Below are positions 27,156 through 36,102 of a DNA stretch of 64,000 bases, in pieces. Under the pieces are notes generated by a model that was not told the DNA's origin, made no database searches, and worked only from the letters and a program-made list of their open reading frames with translations. Origin of the DNA: Oscillatoria sp. SIO1A7 (GTDB taxonomy: Bacteria > Cyanobacteriota > Cyanobacteriia > Cyanobacteriales > Laspinemataceae); the NCBI GenBank assembly GCA_010672965.1, contig JAAHFN010000009.1, positions 1-64,000 on the forward strand. The letters are read 5' to 3'. Each line of letters begins with the position of its first letter. The stretch's first letter is position 1. Both the position numbers and the translations under genes were made by a program.

Positions 27156-27288
27156 GGAGCATTTCAATTTTGTAAGTAGTAGGTTGCGCCCGGGAACGAA
27201 ACCCAACAATAGCGCCAGTTTTGTTGGGTTTCGTTCCCGGACCCAACCTACATAGCTATGCTATCCCGTGCAAAATTGAAATGCTCCC
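27156..27288. mobile_element. Family-B element with embedded palindrome
   Basis: It starts GGAGCATTTCAATTTTG and ends CAAAATTGAAATGCTCCC. The interior is a large palindrome GTAGGTTGCG...ACCCAACCTAC. The flanks CCTGGCAA and CCGGGCAA match at 7 of 8 bases, a decayed target duplication. Confidence 0.75.
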
Positions 27289-27377
27289 TCCGGGCAAAAT
27301 TATTCCCGTTTAATTTTTTGCCAAAAAGCTTTCTGGATCTTTTGGGTAGATAGCGATCGGAAGAAGCTATAAGGGGC

Positions 27378-27406
27378 AATGGTAGGGGCAAATGGTGAAA
27401 TCGCCC
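27378..27406. repeat. GGGGCAAATGGTGAAATCGCCCC repeat
   Basis: This copy starts TAGGGGCAAATGGTGAAATC and ends GCCCCTAC. An inverted copy lies inside the next gene at 27520-27543, and a third copy at 59783-59810. No other gene is visible in 27289-27452. Confidence 0.8.
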
Positions 27407-27452
27407 CTACATAACTCTGTTTAAAAATTATCTATAATAAAATCAGTTAGCC

Positions 27453-29747
27453 ATGATGATTTTATCTAGTCGATTATCCGCCTGCTTGTTTGGGGCGGGT
27501 GCAGCATTGGTCACAAGTGTAGGGGCGATTTCACCATTTGCCCTAAACGCGCTAGCTCTGAGCCAAAGGGAGGTTGACGCGATCGCTTGGCAAGTCTCGG
27601 TATTAATTAGTCCCAATCTCACCAAACGCGGCGATCGCCTAATTATCCAGGGAGAGAAAACCGGCAGTGGAGTTATTCTGGCTCGCAATGGCAACACTTA
27701 TTATGTATTAACCGCTTTACATGTTGTTTTGAAAAGAGGCGGTTTCCACGCGATCGCGACTCCTGACGGTAGAGTCCATTACGTCGATGCCAGCTCCAAT
27801 AGCAGTGCAATTATCCCTTTGGGTTCTCTTGCGGGAAATCTGGGACAACAAATTAACGGCTTGGATTTAGCATTGCTAAAATTTGAAAGCGATCGCTCCT
27901 ATCCGGTGGCTCGGATAGCTAGCGAAAGGGTTAGAAAAAACGAATCGGTCTTTGTGAGCGGCTGGCGAAATCCCTCAGATTTAAGAAGGACGACGCGCTT
28001 TCGACGTCTAACTCCAGGCTCTATCAGAGAAATTGTTAATTCCGATTCTACCGATGGGGGTTACAGCTTGCTCTACAGCAATGAAACGGGAGCGGGTACG
28101 AGCGGCGGACCGATTTTTAACGCCAGCGGACAGTTAATCGGCATTCACGGTCGGGGGCGCGGCATTGAAAACAATTGTAGCAGCATTCCAGAGTTGAATG
28201 TAAATAATAGCTGCGGAATGCAGCTTATTGATTTTCTAAACCATCCTCAAGTGCGGGCGGCTAGACTAGAATTCAATCGCAATCCTCCAGATAGGGAAAT
28301 GATTCGCTATGGACTGACCCATCGAAGCCAGAGCGATCGCATTGGCGGCATAAACTCTCCCAATCCAACCCCTTCACCGCCGCAAGCTAATTTACCTCCA
28401 GAGAACTTACCTCCAGAGAACTTACCTCCAGAGAACTTACCTCCAGAGAACTTACCTCCAGAACCGAGTCCCGATTCAGAAGAGGGCAATATTTATTATG
28501 TCGATCCTCAGAGAGGTACTAATAAAGCGACGGCTGGCAGCCGGGACAATCCTTTTCGCTCTATTACCTATGCCCTGCAAGGAATCAGACAGGGAACGAC
28601 TATTCAGCTCGCTCCGGGGACTTATAACCAGGAAAAATTTCCGATTAAACTGAAGCCGGGGATTATTCTCAAAGGAGATAGCGATCGCCAGGGACGAGGA
28701 GTTACGATTTTAGGTGGAGGCTTTCTGGTGACGCGCACTTCTGGCAACTACAATACGGCTATTTTGGCTGCAAAAAATTCTAGCATTATCGGCTTAACCG
28801 TTACTAATAACAACCAAGGAGGCACTGGCATTGTAGTAGATGGAACCAATCCTACAATCGGCAATAATACTTTTGCCAACAATGGGCGAGATGGTATTGT
28901 AGTTGCCGGGGACGGGTCTCCCAGAATTGACAATAATCTATTTCTGAATAATAGAGGCAATGGGATTGCCGTTATTGGCTCGGCCAGTGGCGACATTAGA
29001 AATAATGATTTTCAGAATACTGGATTGGGCTTGGCTATAGGGGAGACAGCGGCACCTGTAGTGGCAGATAATCACATTCGCGCCAATAAAACTGGGATAG
29101 CGATCGGGCAACAGTCTCGCCCGACTTTGCAGGGAAATATTATAGAGAATAACCAGGAATATGGCCTGCTAGTCATGGCCGAAGCCAGAGCAGAAGTTAC
29201 GGGCAATAATCTATTTAGGAATAATACGACGAGCGATCGATTGATAGCCAGAACCAAAACATGGCCTGTAAACCCAAGAGCTGAAAGCGGACAAACTCCC
29301 ATATTTGGTTGCATAGAATATGATGGAGGCATAGCAACTTTTGCCCAAAACGGCAACTCATCTATTCCCAGACCAATGCTGACCTGGAACAATTCGCGAT
29401 CGCTTCCGCCAAAGAACCGTTGCGATTTGGCAACGCAACGACTAAGAGGAATTGTCGATAATTTCGTTCGTAATAACGGTCGGTTAGAGCAAATGTTTTT
29501 GTCTAGCGGACGAGTGAATGATAGCCCAGCAATCTGTTTGCTAGAAGACGAAGCAGAACGCTGTAACAATAGCAATATGCTGTTTTTGCTAAGTCCCGAA
29601 CAACAAAACAATCCACTAGAAGCTTTGGAGCAATTGCTTATTTTTGAGGGAGCAACGGTTTCCCCGGCTGGCTCTGAAGTGCGAGCCTCTTTAAAACCTC
29701 TGGCACAAAGCTTGCAACCAGAACTTGGTTTGTGGTTTGCAGATTAG
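27453..29747 (+). CDS. Secreted trypsin-like protease with beta-helix (DUF1565-like) domain
   Basis: 764 residues. Signal peptide near residues 1-36. A trypsin-like domain (about 40-265) shows the triad: His in TALHVV, Asp in NGLDLALL, Ser in GAGTSGGPIF. A linker has four or five copies of LPPEN (about 312-335). Residues about 345-590 form a DUF1565/right-handed beta-helix repeat (LAPGTYNQEKFPIKLKPGI, then many NNxF rungs). The last 150 residues contain four cysteines and an unrecognised domain. Expected in periplasm or outside the cell. Its second ATG (position 2) is also possible. Confidence 0.85.
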   Translation: MMILSSRLSACLFGAGAALVTSVGAISPFALNALALSQREVDAIAWQVSVLISPNLTKRGDRLIIQGEKTGSGVILARNGNTYYVLTALHVVLKRGGFHAIATPDGRVHYVDASSNSSAIIPLGSLAGNLGQQINGLDLALLKFESDRSYPVARIASERVRKNESVFVSGWRNPSDLRRTTRFRRLTPGSIREIVNSDSTDGGYSLLYSNETGAGTSGGPIFNASGQLIGIHGRGRGIENNCSSIPELNVNNSCGMQLIDFLNHPQVRAARLEFNRNPPDREMIRYGLTHRSQSDRIGGINSPNPTPSPPQANLPPENLPPENLPPENLPPENLPPEPSPDSEEGNIYYVDPQRGTNKATAGSRDNPFRSITYALQGIRQGTTIQLAPGTYNQEKFPIKLKPGIILKGDSDRQGRGVTILGGGFLVTRTSGNYNTAILAAKNSSIIGLTVTNNNQGGTGIVVDGTNPTIGNNTFANNGRDGIVVAGDGSPRIDNNLFLNNRGNGIAVIGSASGDIRNNDFQNTGLGLAIGETAAPVVADNHIRANKTGIAIGQQSRPTLQGNIIENNQEYGLLVMAEARAEVTGNNLFRNNTTSDRLIARTKTWPVNPRAESGQTPIFGCIEYDGGIATFAQNGNSSIPRPMLTWNNSRSLPPKNRCDLATQRLRGIVDNFVRNNGRLEQMFLSSGRVNDSPAICLLEDEAERCNNSNMLFLLSPEQQNNPLEALEQLLIFEGATVSPAGSEVRASLKPLAQSLQPELGLWFAD

Positions 29748-29792
29748 CTTTAGGGTGTGGGGTGTAGGGTGTGGGGTGTGGGGTGTAGGGTA

Positions 29793-29955
29793 GGGTGTTG
29801 ACTCTGTGGGGAAAGACAAAGATGGATTTCATGCAGTTTTTGTACCGCGTCTAGAGAGGGCTGAAATCCTTACTAAGAGAGGGTTTCGGGATTTTCGAGC
29901 CGGCGCGATCCCCGTTGGTAGCCAACGAGTCGGAAAACCCACAGAGTCAACACCC
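29793..29955. mobile_element. 163-bp MITE-like element with 18-bp terminal inverted repeats
   Basis: GGGTGTTGACTCTGTGGG at 29793-29810 is the exact reverse complement of 29938-29955. A TA flanks each side, as for mariner/IS630-type insertion. It has no ORF. It is inserted in a GGGTGTA heptamer array and is the only copy I noticed. Confidence 0.75.
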
Positions 29956-30112
29956 TAGGTGTAGGGTGTAGGGTGTAGGGTGTAGGGTTTAGGGTTTAGG
30001 GTGTGGGGTGTGGGGTTTAGGGTGTAGGGTGTGGGGGGCGTGGGGTTTAGGAATGAAGAATTGGGAATTGGGGGAAGTTTAAATGTTAAGATTTTAGCTT
30101 GTGAGTTTTAAA

Positions 30113-30211
30113 GGGAGCATTTCAATTTTGTACGCTGCCGCCTGACGCCTAAAGGCGCGGCTACACAAACAAAGCCCTTCGGGCTATTAGTTGCAAAAGT
30201 GAAATGCTCCC
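30113..30211. mobile_element. Family-B element with perfect 8-bp target duplication
   Basis: The ends are GGGAGCATTTCAATTTTG and GTGAAATGCTCCC, 99 bp. The direct flanks 30105-30112 and 30212-30219 are both GTTTTAAA. The interior TGCCGCCTGACGCCTAAAGG resembles the copy at 16195. Confidence 0.9.
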
Positions 30212-30303
30212 GTTTTAAATTTTAAACTAAAGAATTGCAACTCACAAGCTAAGAACTGTCCCTTGCCTCCCTACACCCTACACCCTACACCCTACACCCT
30301 TAG

Positions 30304-32676
30304 TTAGATATTAATACTGGTCATAATCCACTCCAAAGGAATGCCCGGTTCAATGCGATCGCGGTATTTCCAGAACAGATTCTTTAAAGCGACAGGGCCA
30401 ACCTCCATGATGGGATTGTAATGGACATTAGCAAGTTGCCACATCAATTTGACCTGAGCTTCCTGCTTCTCATCCACTGTATTTTGGTTGTAACTCCGAT
30501 CGCCCTTATCCCACAAACCAATAGCCGCATAGTCAACGTCGCCGCCATCTTCATACTGCTTGCCATTCACCCAAGAATGGAAAAAGGTACTGTGATAAAT
30601 CACATAGATGCATAGTTGCCTTAAGTCTTCGATTCCGGCGATCGCCAAGCTTCCCTTTTCCGGCGGGAGAATAGAATGAACTATCAAATCCCGGGACATA
30701 TCCTCGATTTCCTGCCAATGCTCGCGGATGCCCTGTCGATTTTCCTCAAAGAATTGCCCTACATATTCTTCTAGCAGGCTCCAAGTACATAGAGCTGCCC
30801 GGTCAAAATAGTTATTAACAATGCGATCGGGTAGCGCCTGCACTACCGGAGACCATTTATAACTTAGTTCCTTAACCTCATCTTTAAGAACCTCAAATAC
30901 GCTCTCGGGAGTCAGCGCCGAGGCTTCCGGCAGAAACCCAGTATTGCCGATAATCAGCGCCGCCCCTCGCTTGTTAATATTCAGCAAACCTTCCAAATGG
31001 GGTTCTAGCAATTGGCGGATGGGATTGTTCTTTACATTACGATAGAAGGCCATCGCATATTGATCCATATTCATATGCGTCCTGCCCAGATGAGTTTGTA
31101 TTTCCTGATATACAAATTCGGCGCTACGGAACAAGCGTTTTGACCATTCCCAATTCAAATCCCCCGGGAAGTGGGTGGCTATTTCCTCTCCCAGCTCGAA
31201 CTTAATCGAATGAACCTGCAAGTTCTCGCCATCCAGAACGAATCTGGCTTCTATAAACTTAGGCAACAAACCTCCTGGCTCCAGTTTATAGCGTCCGGTA
31301 TTATAGGAAATTGCGTATTGCCAGTCTTGTCCCGCGACACGGTTGAGCTTGCCCGGATTAAACCCATTCAGGCGACGCTCTACGAAGAAAGCATCGCTAA
31401 ACTTATCTGGATGGCATCGAGTCAAGTTAGCAGGCATCCACTCGGCAGCATGTTTTCCTGGCATAGCGCTAAAGCCAATCCGCTCGGATATAATCGGCGG
31501 AATTACATTGGCAAAAGGCAGGACGCGCAACCCTAGCTGAGCGAAATATTTGCCAGTAGGCTGCACGCTGGATGGCAAGGGGCGGGTAAAGTCGAATCTG
31601 GGCAGGTCGCGCCCTGCTTCTCCATAATAGGAAAAAGCTGGCTTAGATTTGTCAAACTTTTCAGTAAGCCAATAAATGAAAAAACGTACCGAGCTAGCCC
31701 ATTTATAGACCCGAGTGCGAATCGAGTTGATTGAGTTTGGATCGGATATAGATTCGCCCTCGACGATTCCTAAAGAGTCTGGTTGATTGCCAATGTTGAA
31801 GTGTAGTTTCTCCGTTTCGTCTGAAGATAGGGCTCTATCGATCGCAACTGTCGCTAAATCCAGCCAGGGAGAAGTGCTTTCATCCCAATCTTCTTCCTGA
31901 GAAAAAATCCTCTCCTTATTATCCTCTACATTTTCCTGTAGGCGCAATTGGAGCTTATAGATGATTTCTTGTTGCGAGGCTCGCTCGACATATTCTGCCC
32001 GCAAATAGTCAATAGGCCGGTTTTCAGAGTCCAGGCGCTTCTGAAGCCAAGGGGTTTCCATGTCCTTGGCAGAGGGTATTCCCGACTCTAAACCTGATTC
32101 TGGAATTAAGCGATATTTAACATAGCGAATTTTTCCATCCTTGGCTTTGAAGTAGTTGACCAGTTTGGAATAATAATAGAGCTGAGCAAATGAATCTGGC
32201 GATCGCCGCAGAGAAGTGGCAAAGATTTTCTCAAAAACTGGGTTTTCTTTTAAGAATGCCTCAAGCCCTTTGGAGCTTACGGGTTCGCCTTCTTCTCTGC
32301 CCGAGATCGAAGCCATTGTGAATTGCCAGAAGTTAATGGCATTCAGGAAAGTTCGCGGCCCTGTATTCATAATCAAATCCAGGGCAGTTTCCGATTGCTT
32401 ATCCAAGAATTTTATCGAGGCGCTGCGAATGTCCATCGCCGCGTCGTCCTCAAAAGTTACCGTCCCGTGTCTCAGTAGCACCGGAAAAGTTCGCCCCGCT
32501 TGGAAAAACTCGTGTTCTGGAAAAGCCGGATCGTCCACAATCCTAAGCTGCCCTGCCCCCCCTACTCCATATTTATGGGTAGTACGAGCTTTGTTGTTCG
32601 CGGCACCCAAGGCGAACAAGAGGCCGACTGCAATAGTAAAGAAAAACAAAACAATTTTGTCCAGAATTTTTTTCAT
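30304..32676 (-). CDS. Catalase-related/lipoxygenase fusion protein
   Basis: 790 residues with an N-terminal signal or anchor (KIVLFFFTIAVGLLFALGA). Residues about 31-350 resemble catalase-related allene oxide synthases: THKYGVGGAG holds the distal-His position (H34), followed by FPVLLRHGTVTFEDDAAMDI and IGNQPDSLGI. The C-terminal part is a compact lipoxygenase: FFVERRLNGFNPGKL, then iron ligands H529 and H534 (HLGRTH), H700 and N704 (HSWVN), and the C-terminal Ile790. Lipoxygenase makes a fatty acid hydroperoxide that the heme domain can convert, as in Anabaena and Acaryochloris fusions. The proximal heme Tyr was not located with confidence. Products are unknown. Confidence 0.85.
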   Translation of the reverse strand: MKKILDKIVLFFFTIAVGLLFALGAANNKARTTHKYGVGGAGQLRIVDDPAFPEHEFFQAGRTFPVLLRHGTVTFEDDAAMDIRSASIKFLDKQSETALDLIMNTGPRTFLNAINFWQFTMASISGREEGEPVSSKGLEAFLKENPVFEKIFATSLRRSPDSFAQLYYYSKLVNYFKAKDGKIRYVKYRLIPESGLESGIPSAKDMETPWLQKRLDSENRPIDYLRAEYVERASQQEIIYKLQLRLQENVEDNKERIFSQEEDWDESTSPWLDLATVAIDRALSSDETEKLHFNIGNQPDSLGIVEGESISDPNSINSIRTRVYKWASSVRFFIYWLTEKFDKSKPAFSYYGEAGRDLPRFDFTRPLPSSVQPTGKYFAQLGLRVLPFANVIPPIISERIGFSAMPGKHAAEWMPANLTRCHPDKFSDAFFVERRLNGFNPGKLNRVAGQDWQYAISYNTGRYKLEPGGLLPKFIEARFVLDGENLQVHSIKFELGEEIATHFPGDLNWEWSKRLFRSAEFVYQEIQTHLGRTHMNMDQYAMAFYRNVKNNPIRQLLEPHLEGLLNINKRGAALIIGNTGFLPEASALTPESVFEVLKDEVKELSYKWSPVVQALPDRIVNNYFDRAALCTWSLLEEYVGQFFEENRQGIREHWQEIEDMSRDLIVHSILPPEKGSLAIAGIEDLRQLCIYVIYHSTFFHSWVNGKQYEDGGDVDYAAIGLWDKGDRSYNQNTVDEKQEAQVKLMWQLANVHYNPIMEVGPVALKNLFWKYRDRIEPGIPLEWIMTSINI

Positions 32677-32752
32677 AGATGCCGCTTTTCTTCCTCCAGT
32701 ATTTTTACTATTAAATCAACAATATCTTTTTCCGTCAAGGGAGAACACCTTC

Positions 32753-32889
32753 AGGACGTAAACTGTCCGTATTTAGTATTTGTAGGGGCAATCCCCCGCG
32801 ATCGCTCTTGTGCGGAGCCTGCGCGACAGCGCATAGCGTCTCCCAATGCGAGAATCGCCCCTATTCCTACAATGCTTGCGTAAGTCCTA
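32753..32889. mobile_element. Family-C element, left end degenerate
   Basis: The left end CAGGACGTAAACTGTCC is altered; the right end TTGCGTAAGTCCT is intact. The interior TTTGTAGGGGCAATCCCC matches 3677-3767. It lies upstream of the fusion gene, within its probable promoter region. Confidence 0.6.
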
Positions 32890-32943
32890 ACCTTGAAAGC
32901 TACACAAACTTTTTAAGGTCCCTCGCTAAAATTTTAAGCCAGA

Positions 32944-33083
32944 TATAGCATTTCTCAAATAAGTGTAATAAGCGATCGGGTAGGGGCGACAGCATCCCCC
33001 TTGACCATCTCTGCTGTAAAACGGGGATTCCGATCTTGGGATGCTTCGCCCAGACACTTTCCATCAATTTGAGAACCGCTATA
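32944..33083. mobile_element. Family-A element, copy 5
   Basis: TATAGCATTTCTCAAATAAG to ATTTGAGAACCGCTATA, 140 bp, core as in copy 1. Confidence 0.8.
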
Positions 33084-33190
33084 GCCTGTCAAGGTAGTTT
33101 TGAAAGTCAAGTAGTTTTTTCTACGATGCCCAATACCCATAGTTAGGGTGTGGGGTGTTGGGTGTAGGGTGTAGGCAAAAGAGGCTTAAT

Positions 33191-33281
33191 CAGGACTTAC
33201 GCTTGCCTGTCCATATCTAGTATTTGTAGGGGCAATCCCCCCGCGTTCGCCCCTAGTCCTTGAGTCGATGCGTAAGTCCTG
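33191..33281. mobile_element. Family-C element
   Basis: CAGGACTTACGC to GCGTAAGTCCTG, 91 bp, very similar to 3677-3767 including TGTCCATATCTAGTATTTG. GGGTGT heptamers lie just upstream and CCCTACA heptamers downstream. The rest of 32677-33421 holds no gene. Confidence 0.8.
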
Positions 33282-33421
33282 TTAATGCTGATACTCCCCT
33301 CGTCTCCTTCTTCTTCTCCCTACACCCTACACTCTAGTTTTTTGCCCAATTCCGCTCTTCCCAATTTCCAATTCCCAAGTTATGATAGTTCTCGAAGCAC
33401 AGATATAGCCGCCCTAAAACT

Positions 33422-35002
33422 ATGCAAGCCATTGATTCGCCGCCAAAAGTAATTCAAGCATTAACCCTAGATGCACCCGTTACCACGGTTACATTGCTAG
33501 AAGACCGGGCTTTAGTACGGCGTCTTGGCAAGGCCAATCTAACCCCAGGATTGTGGCGAGTTAGGGTGGAGCAAGTAGCACCGGTGCTGTCAGACAAATC
33601 TCTGCGAGCGGAGTTTTATGGCAGTTATCCAGAAGCGCGCATAACTGACGTTCGCATTCGCCGCCAAATGCTGATTAAGGAAGAAGAGCAACCGCAGGAA
33701 ATTCAGACTTTGCTGGCAGAATGGCGATCGCTCCGCAATAGCTTCAAAAATCTTTGCGAAGATCGCCAGCATCAAGAATATAGCTTTCAGCAAGTAGCAG
33801 ATATTTTGAGCATGGGACTGGAGGAAGTGCCGGTGGATGCTATCTGGGGACAAATCGACCCTAAATCCTGGCGGGAGCAATTTCAAACTCTTTTCAATCA
33901 GTTGCGTTCTTTGCGAGGGGAGATTTTGAAAAATCATCAGAATCAAGAGCAACTAAGCGAGCGGCTCAACGACCTCAGTGCTAGAATTCAGCTTATGTCG
34001 CGGCCGGATTTGACTTACAGCGCTTATATAGAAGCTGACTTGGCGATCGCCTCCCCCGGAGAATGCGAACTAGCTTTCGATTATGTAGTTCCCAATGCCT
34101 TATGGCGTCCCTGGCACCAAGCTCGCTTGCTCCTAGACGAAACACCTTCCCTTTCCTTTCGCGTCGATGGTTGTGTCTGGCAGCGAACTGGGGAAGATTG
34201 GCATAACGTAGATTTAGTTTTTTCTACCGCTCGCGCTTCCCTAGGAACGGAGCCACCTTTGCTCCAAGACGATTTTTTAAACGTGCGGGAAAAATCCTCG
34301 CAAATTAAGATTCAAGCTCGGGAACAGAAAGTTCAAAGTACCGGAGAAGGCTCTACAGTCCCGGGTATTGTGGAACTTCCCGGAGTTGACGATGGCGGAG
34401 AAGTGCGGAATCTGCGCTCTACTACTAAAGCCACTATTCTTTCTGACGGTCGCCCCTATCGCGTGCCTCTATTTTCCTTTGAGTCTGCGGCGGAAGTCGA
34501 ATATGTTTTAATGCCAGAATTTGCAACCCAAGTAGTTCTCAAAAGCGAGCAGACGAATACGGCACCATTTCCAATTTTAGCCGGACCAGTTGACTTGCTT
34601 CGTAAGAGCGAATTTGTCGGCAAAACATCGGTATTGTTTATCGCTCCTGGGGAAAAGTTTTCTCTGGGATGGGGTGCCGATGCGGCGATGCGCGTGCAAC
34701 GCACCCAAACCAAGAAGAAAGAACAAGACCATCTGACTAAGTGGAATAGCGTTACGGTAACTACTAATTTATTTCTCTCTAATATTGGTGCCGAGCCGAG
34801 AACTATTAAGACTACGGAACGCATCCCGGTTTCCGAACTAGAGCAGGTCAAGGTAGAGGCGATCGCCGATGAAACCACAGACCGAGTACAGCCGGACGAA
34901 AATGGTTTCTGCACCTGGAATTTTAGCCTCGCGCCTTATTCCCAACTTCAAGCCAATCTCGTTTATAAAGTATCCGCAGCTCCAGAGGTTCGGGGTCTTT
35001 AG
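33422..35002 (+). CDS. MuiA-like DUF4139 domain protein
   Basis: 526 residues. The N-terminal part (VTTVTLLEDRALVRRLGKAN) is DUF4140-like, followed by a coiled-coil-forming region (about 90-185) and a C-terminal beta-rich DUF4139 region (about 200-520; VPNALWRPWHQARLLLDE, then WHNVDLVFSTARAS). This is the arrangement of 'mucoidy inhibitor MuiA' family proteins, whose biochemical role is not known. No signal peptide. It stands alone on the plus strand. Confidence 0.8.
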   Translation: MQAIDSPPKVIQALTLDAPVTTVTLLEDRALVRRLGKANLTPGLWRVRVEQVAPVLSDKSLRAEFYGSYPEARITDVRIRRQMLIKEEEQPQEIQTLLAEWRSLRNSFKNLCEDRQHQEYSFQQVADILSMGLEEVPVDAIWGQIDPKSWREQFQTLFNQLRSLRGEILKNHQNQEQLSERLNDLSARIQLMSRPDLTYSAYIEADLAIASPGECELAFDYVVPNALWRPWHQARLLLDETPSLSFRVDGCVWQRTGEDWHNVDLVFSTARASLGTEPPLLQDDFLNVREKSSQIKIQAREQKVQSTGEGSTVPGIVELPGVDDGGEVRNLRSTTKATILSDGRPYRVPLFSFESAAEVEYVLMPEFATQVVLKSEQTNTAPFPILAGPVDLLRKSEFVGKTSVLFIAPGEKFSLGWGADAAMRVQRTQTKKKEQDHLTKWNSVTVTTNLFLSNIGAEPRTIKTTERIPVSELEQVKVEAIADETTDRVQPDENGFCTWNFSLAPYSQLQANLVYKVSAAPEVRGL

Positions 35003-35082
35003 GTCGCTGGCTCCTTGTTTCCCCTAAAATAGGCGATCGAAATATATAACCTCTGGTGCGCTTCGGCGCAGCCTACACACTG

Positions 35083-35106
35083 TAGGACGGGCGTCCCGCC
35101 TGTCCG
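35083..35106. repeat. GTAGGACGGGCGTCCCGCCTGTCC palindrome fragment
   Basis: TGTAGGACGGGCGTCCCGCC is one arm of the larger palindrome at 61744-61809. Shorter relatives occur at 1819 and 14653. Confidence 0.7.
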
Positions 35107-35188
35107 AATAGTCTTGACAAAAATCGAGTTTAGATATATCTTGGCGTTCGAGGCAAAGTTAGACTTATAAAAATACGGAGTAAATTAA

Positions 35189-35746
35189 ATGGATATTGTT
35201 TTTGAATCCACAGAGCAGTTCGAGCAACAGCTAAAAGAATTTAGCGAATCAGAACGATATAACATCATAAACCAAATTAATCTCTGTTCCCAATTGCTGC
35301 CAAATGAATACAATGCTAGCAATAAACTAGAACAATTAGATAAGGTTTCTCTAATCAATGGCTACGAATCATCGCTATATTCCCTGAAAGTCTCTGCCGA
35401 CATTAGAGCGATCCTGACCATTGATGAGGATCCCATATTTGACCGATTCACCATAACCTTATTTAGGGTTGTTAACCAAGCAGATGCCCGGAAGGCTTAT
35501 CAAGCAGTCGCTCGGGCGATCTACCAAGATTTAATGCTTGAAGACAAACCAGTCCAAGTATATTCTAAGTCATGGCACAATTATGCACCAGCTCGATCGC
35601 CAATGTTTCTTTTCGGCAGACTTGCTCTGAGCGAAACGCCTGGATTGCCGACCCTTCACAGAGGAATATCTGGCTGGGATGCAGCAACCTTCAATCCCAG
35701 ACTGTTTCCACTTCCTCAGAATTGCGCAGTACCTCATCTCTGGTAA
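35189..35746 (+). CDS. RelE/HigB-like small protein with aberrant C-terminus
   Basis: 185 residues. The first 120 (MDIVFESTEQFEQQLKEFSE ... SLYSLKVSADIRAILTIDED) look like a RelE/HigB-like toxin fold: a compact alpha/beta domain with a late beta-hairpin giving FDRFTITLFRVV. The last 60 residues (PARSPMFLFGRLALS onward) are compositionally odd and overlap the 3' end of the opposite-strand PIN pseudogene by about 55 bp. The original stop was probably lost by a frameshift. No clear antitoxin adjoins it on the same strand. Confidence 0.5.
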   Translation: MDIVFESTEQFEQQLKEFSESERYNIINQINLCSQLLPNEYNASNKLEQLDKVSLINGYESSLYSLKVSADIRAILTIDEDPIFDRFTITLFRVVNQADARKAYQAVARAIYQDLMLEDKPVQVYSKSWHNYAPARSPMFLFGRLALSETPGLPTLHRGISGWDAATFNPRLFPLPQNCAVPHLW

Positions 35747-36093
35747 TCAGCTTGGCTTCCGAATAACGCGCCGTGGCGGCGATAATGCGATCGCGTATTT
35801 CAAAATTCTCTGGCATCGTCAGTATTATCTGGAAAATCTCTAAGTCAAAGGCGATCGCGGCGAATCCATCTCCTGTAGCAATCGTAGCCAGCACTTCATC
35901 AATGGTTAGTGGCAGGTTTTTCTTGCGGATGATGCGGTCAATCTCAGCGTAGCGCGATCGTGGGAACGAAGCATCGCACCTCGCCGACGTCAGCCCGATC
36001 CATAATTTGCTCTGCCACCGAGGATAACCGTCTATCTTCGGTGATGAACCAGAGCAAAGCATGACTATCGACAACATAAATTTCTTTAGCCAT
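35691..36093 (-). pseudogene. VapC-like PIN-domain toxin, frameshifted
   Basis: From ATG at 36093 the frame reads MAKEIYVVDSHALLWFITED (catalytic Asp in VVDSHA) and stops after PTIALR. The rest continues in another frame as AEIDRIIRKKNLPLTIDEVL and FEIRDRIIAATARYSEAKLI, supplying the remaining PIN acidic residues and the C-terminal TRDEVL. Joined, it is a normal VapC of about 130 residues. The shift lies near 35950-35965. The cognate antitoxin ends 9 bp upstream. Confidence 0.8.
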
Positions 36094-36102
36094 TAATCTT
36101 AT

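Larger units (their letters stand above)
29748..30303. other. Gap with telomere-like heptamers and two mobile elements
   Basis: 556 bp. GGGTGTA/GGGTGTG heptamers flank and surround an element at 29793-29955; a family-B element lies at 30113-30211; the complementary CCCTACA array occupies 30268-30300. No gene is supported. Confidence 0.8.
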
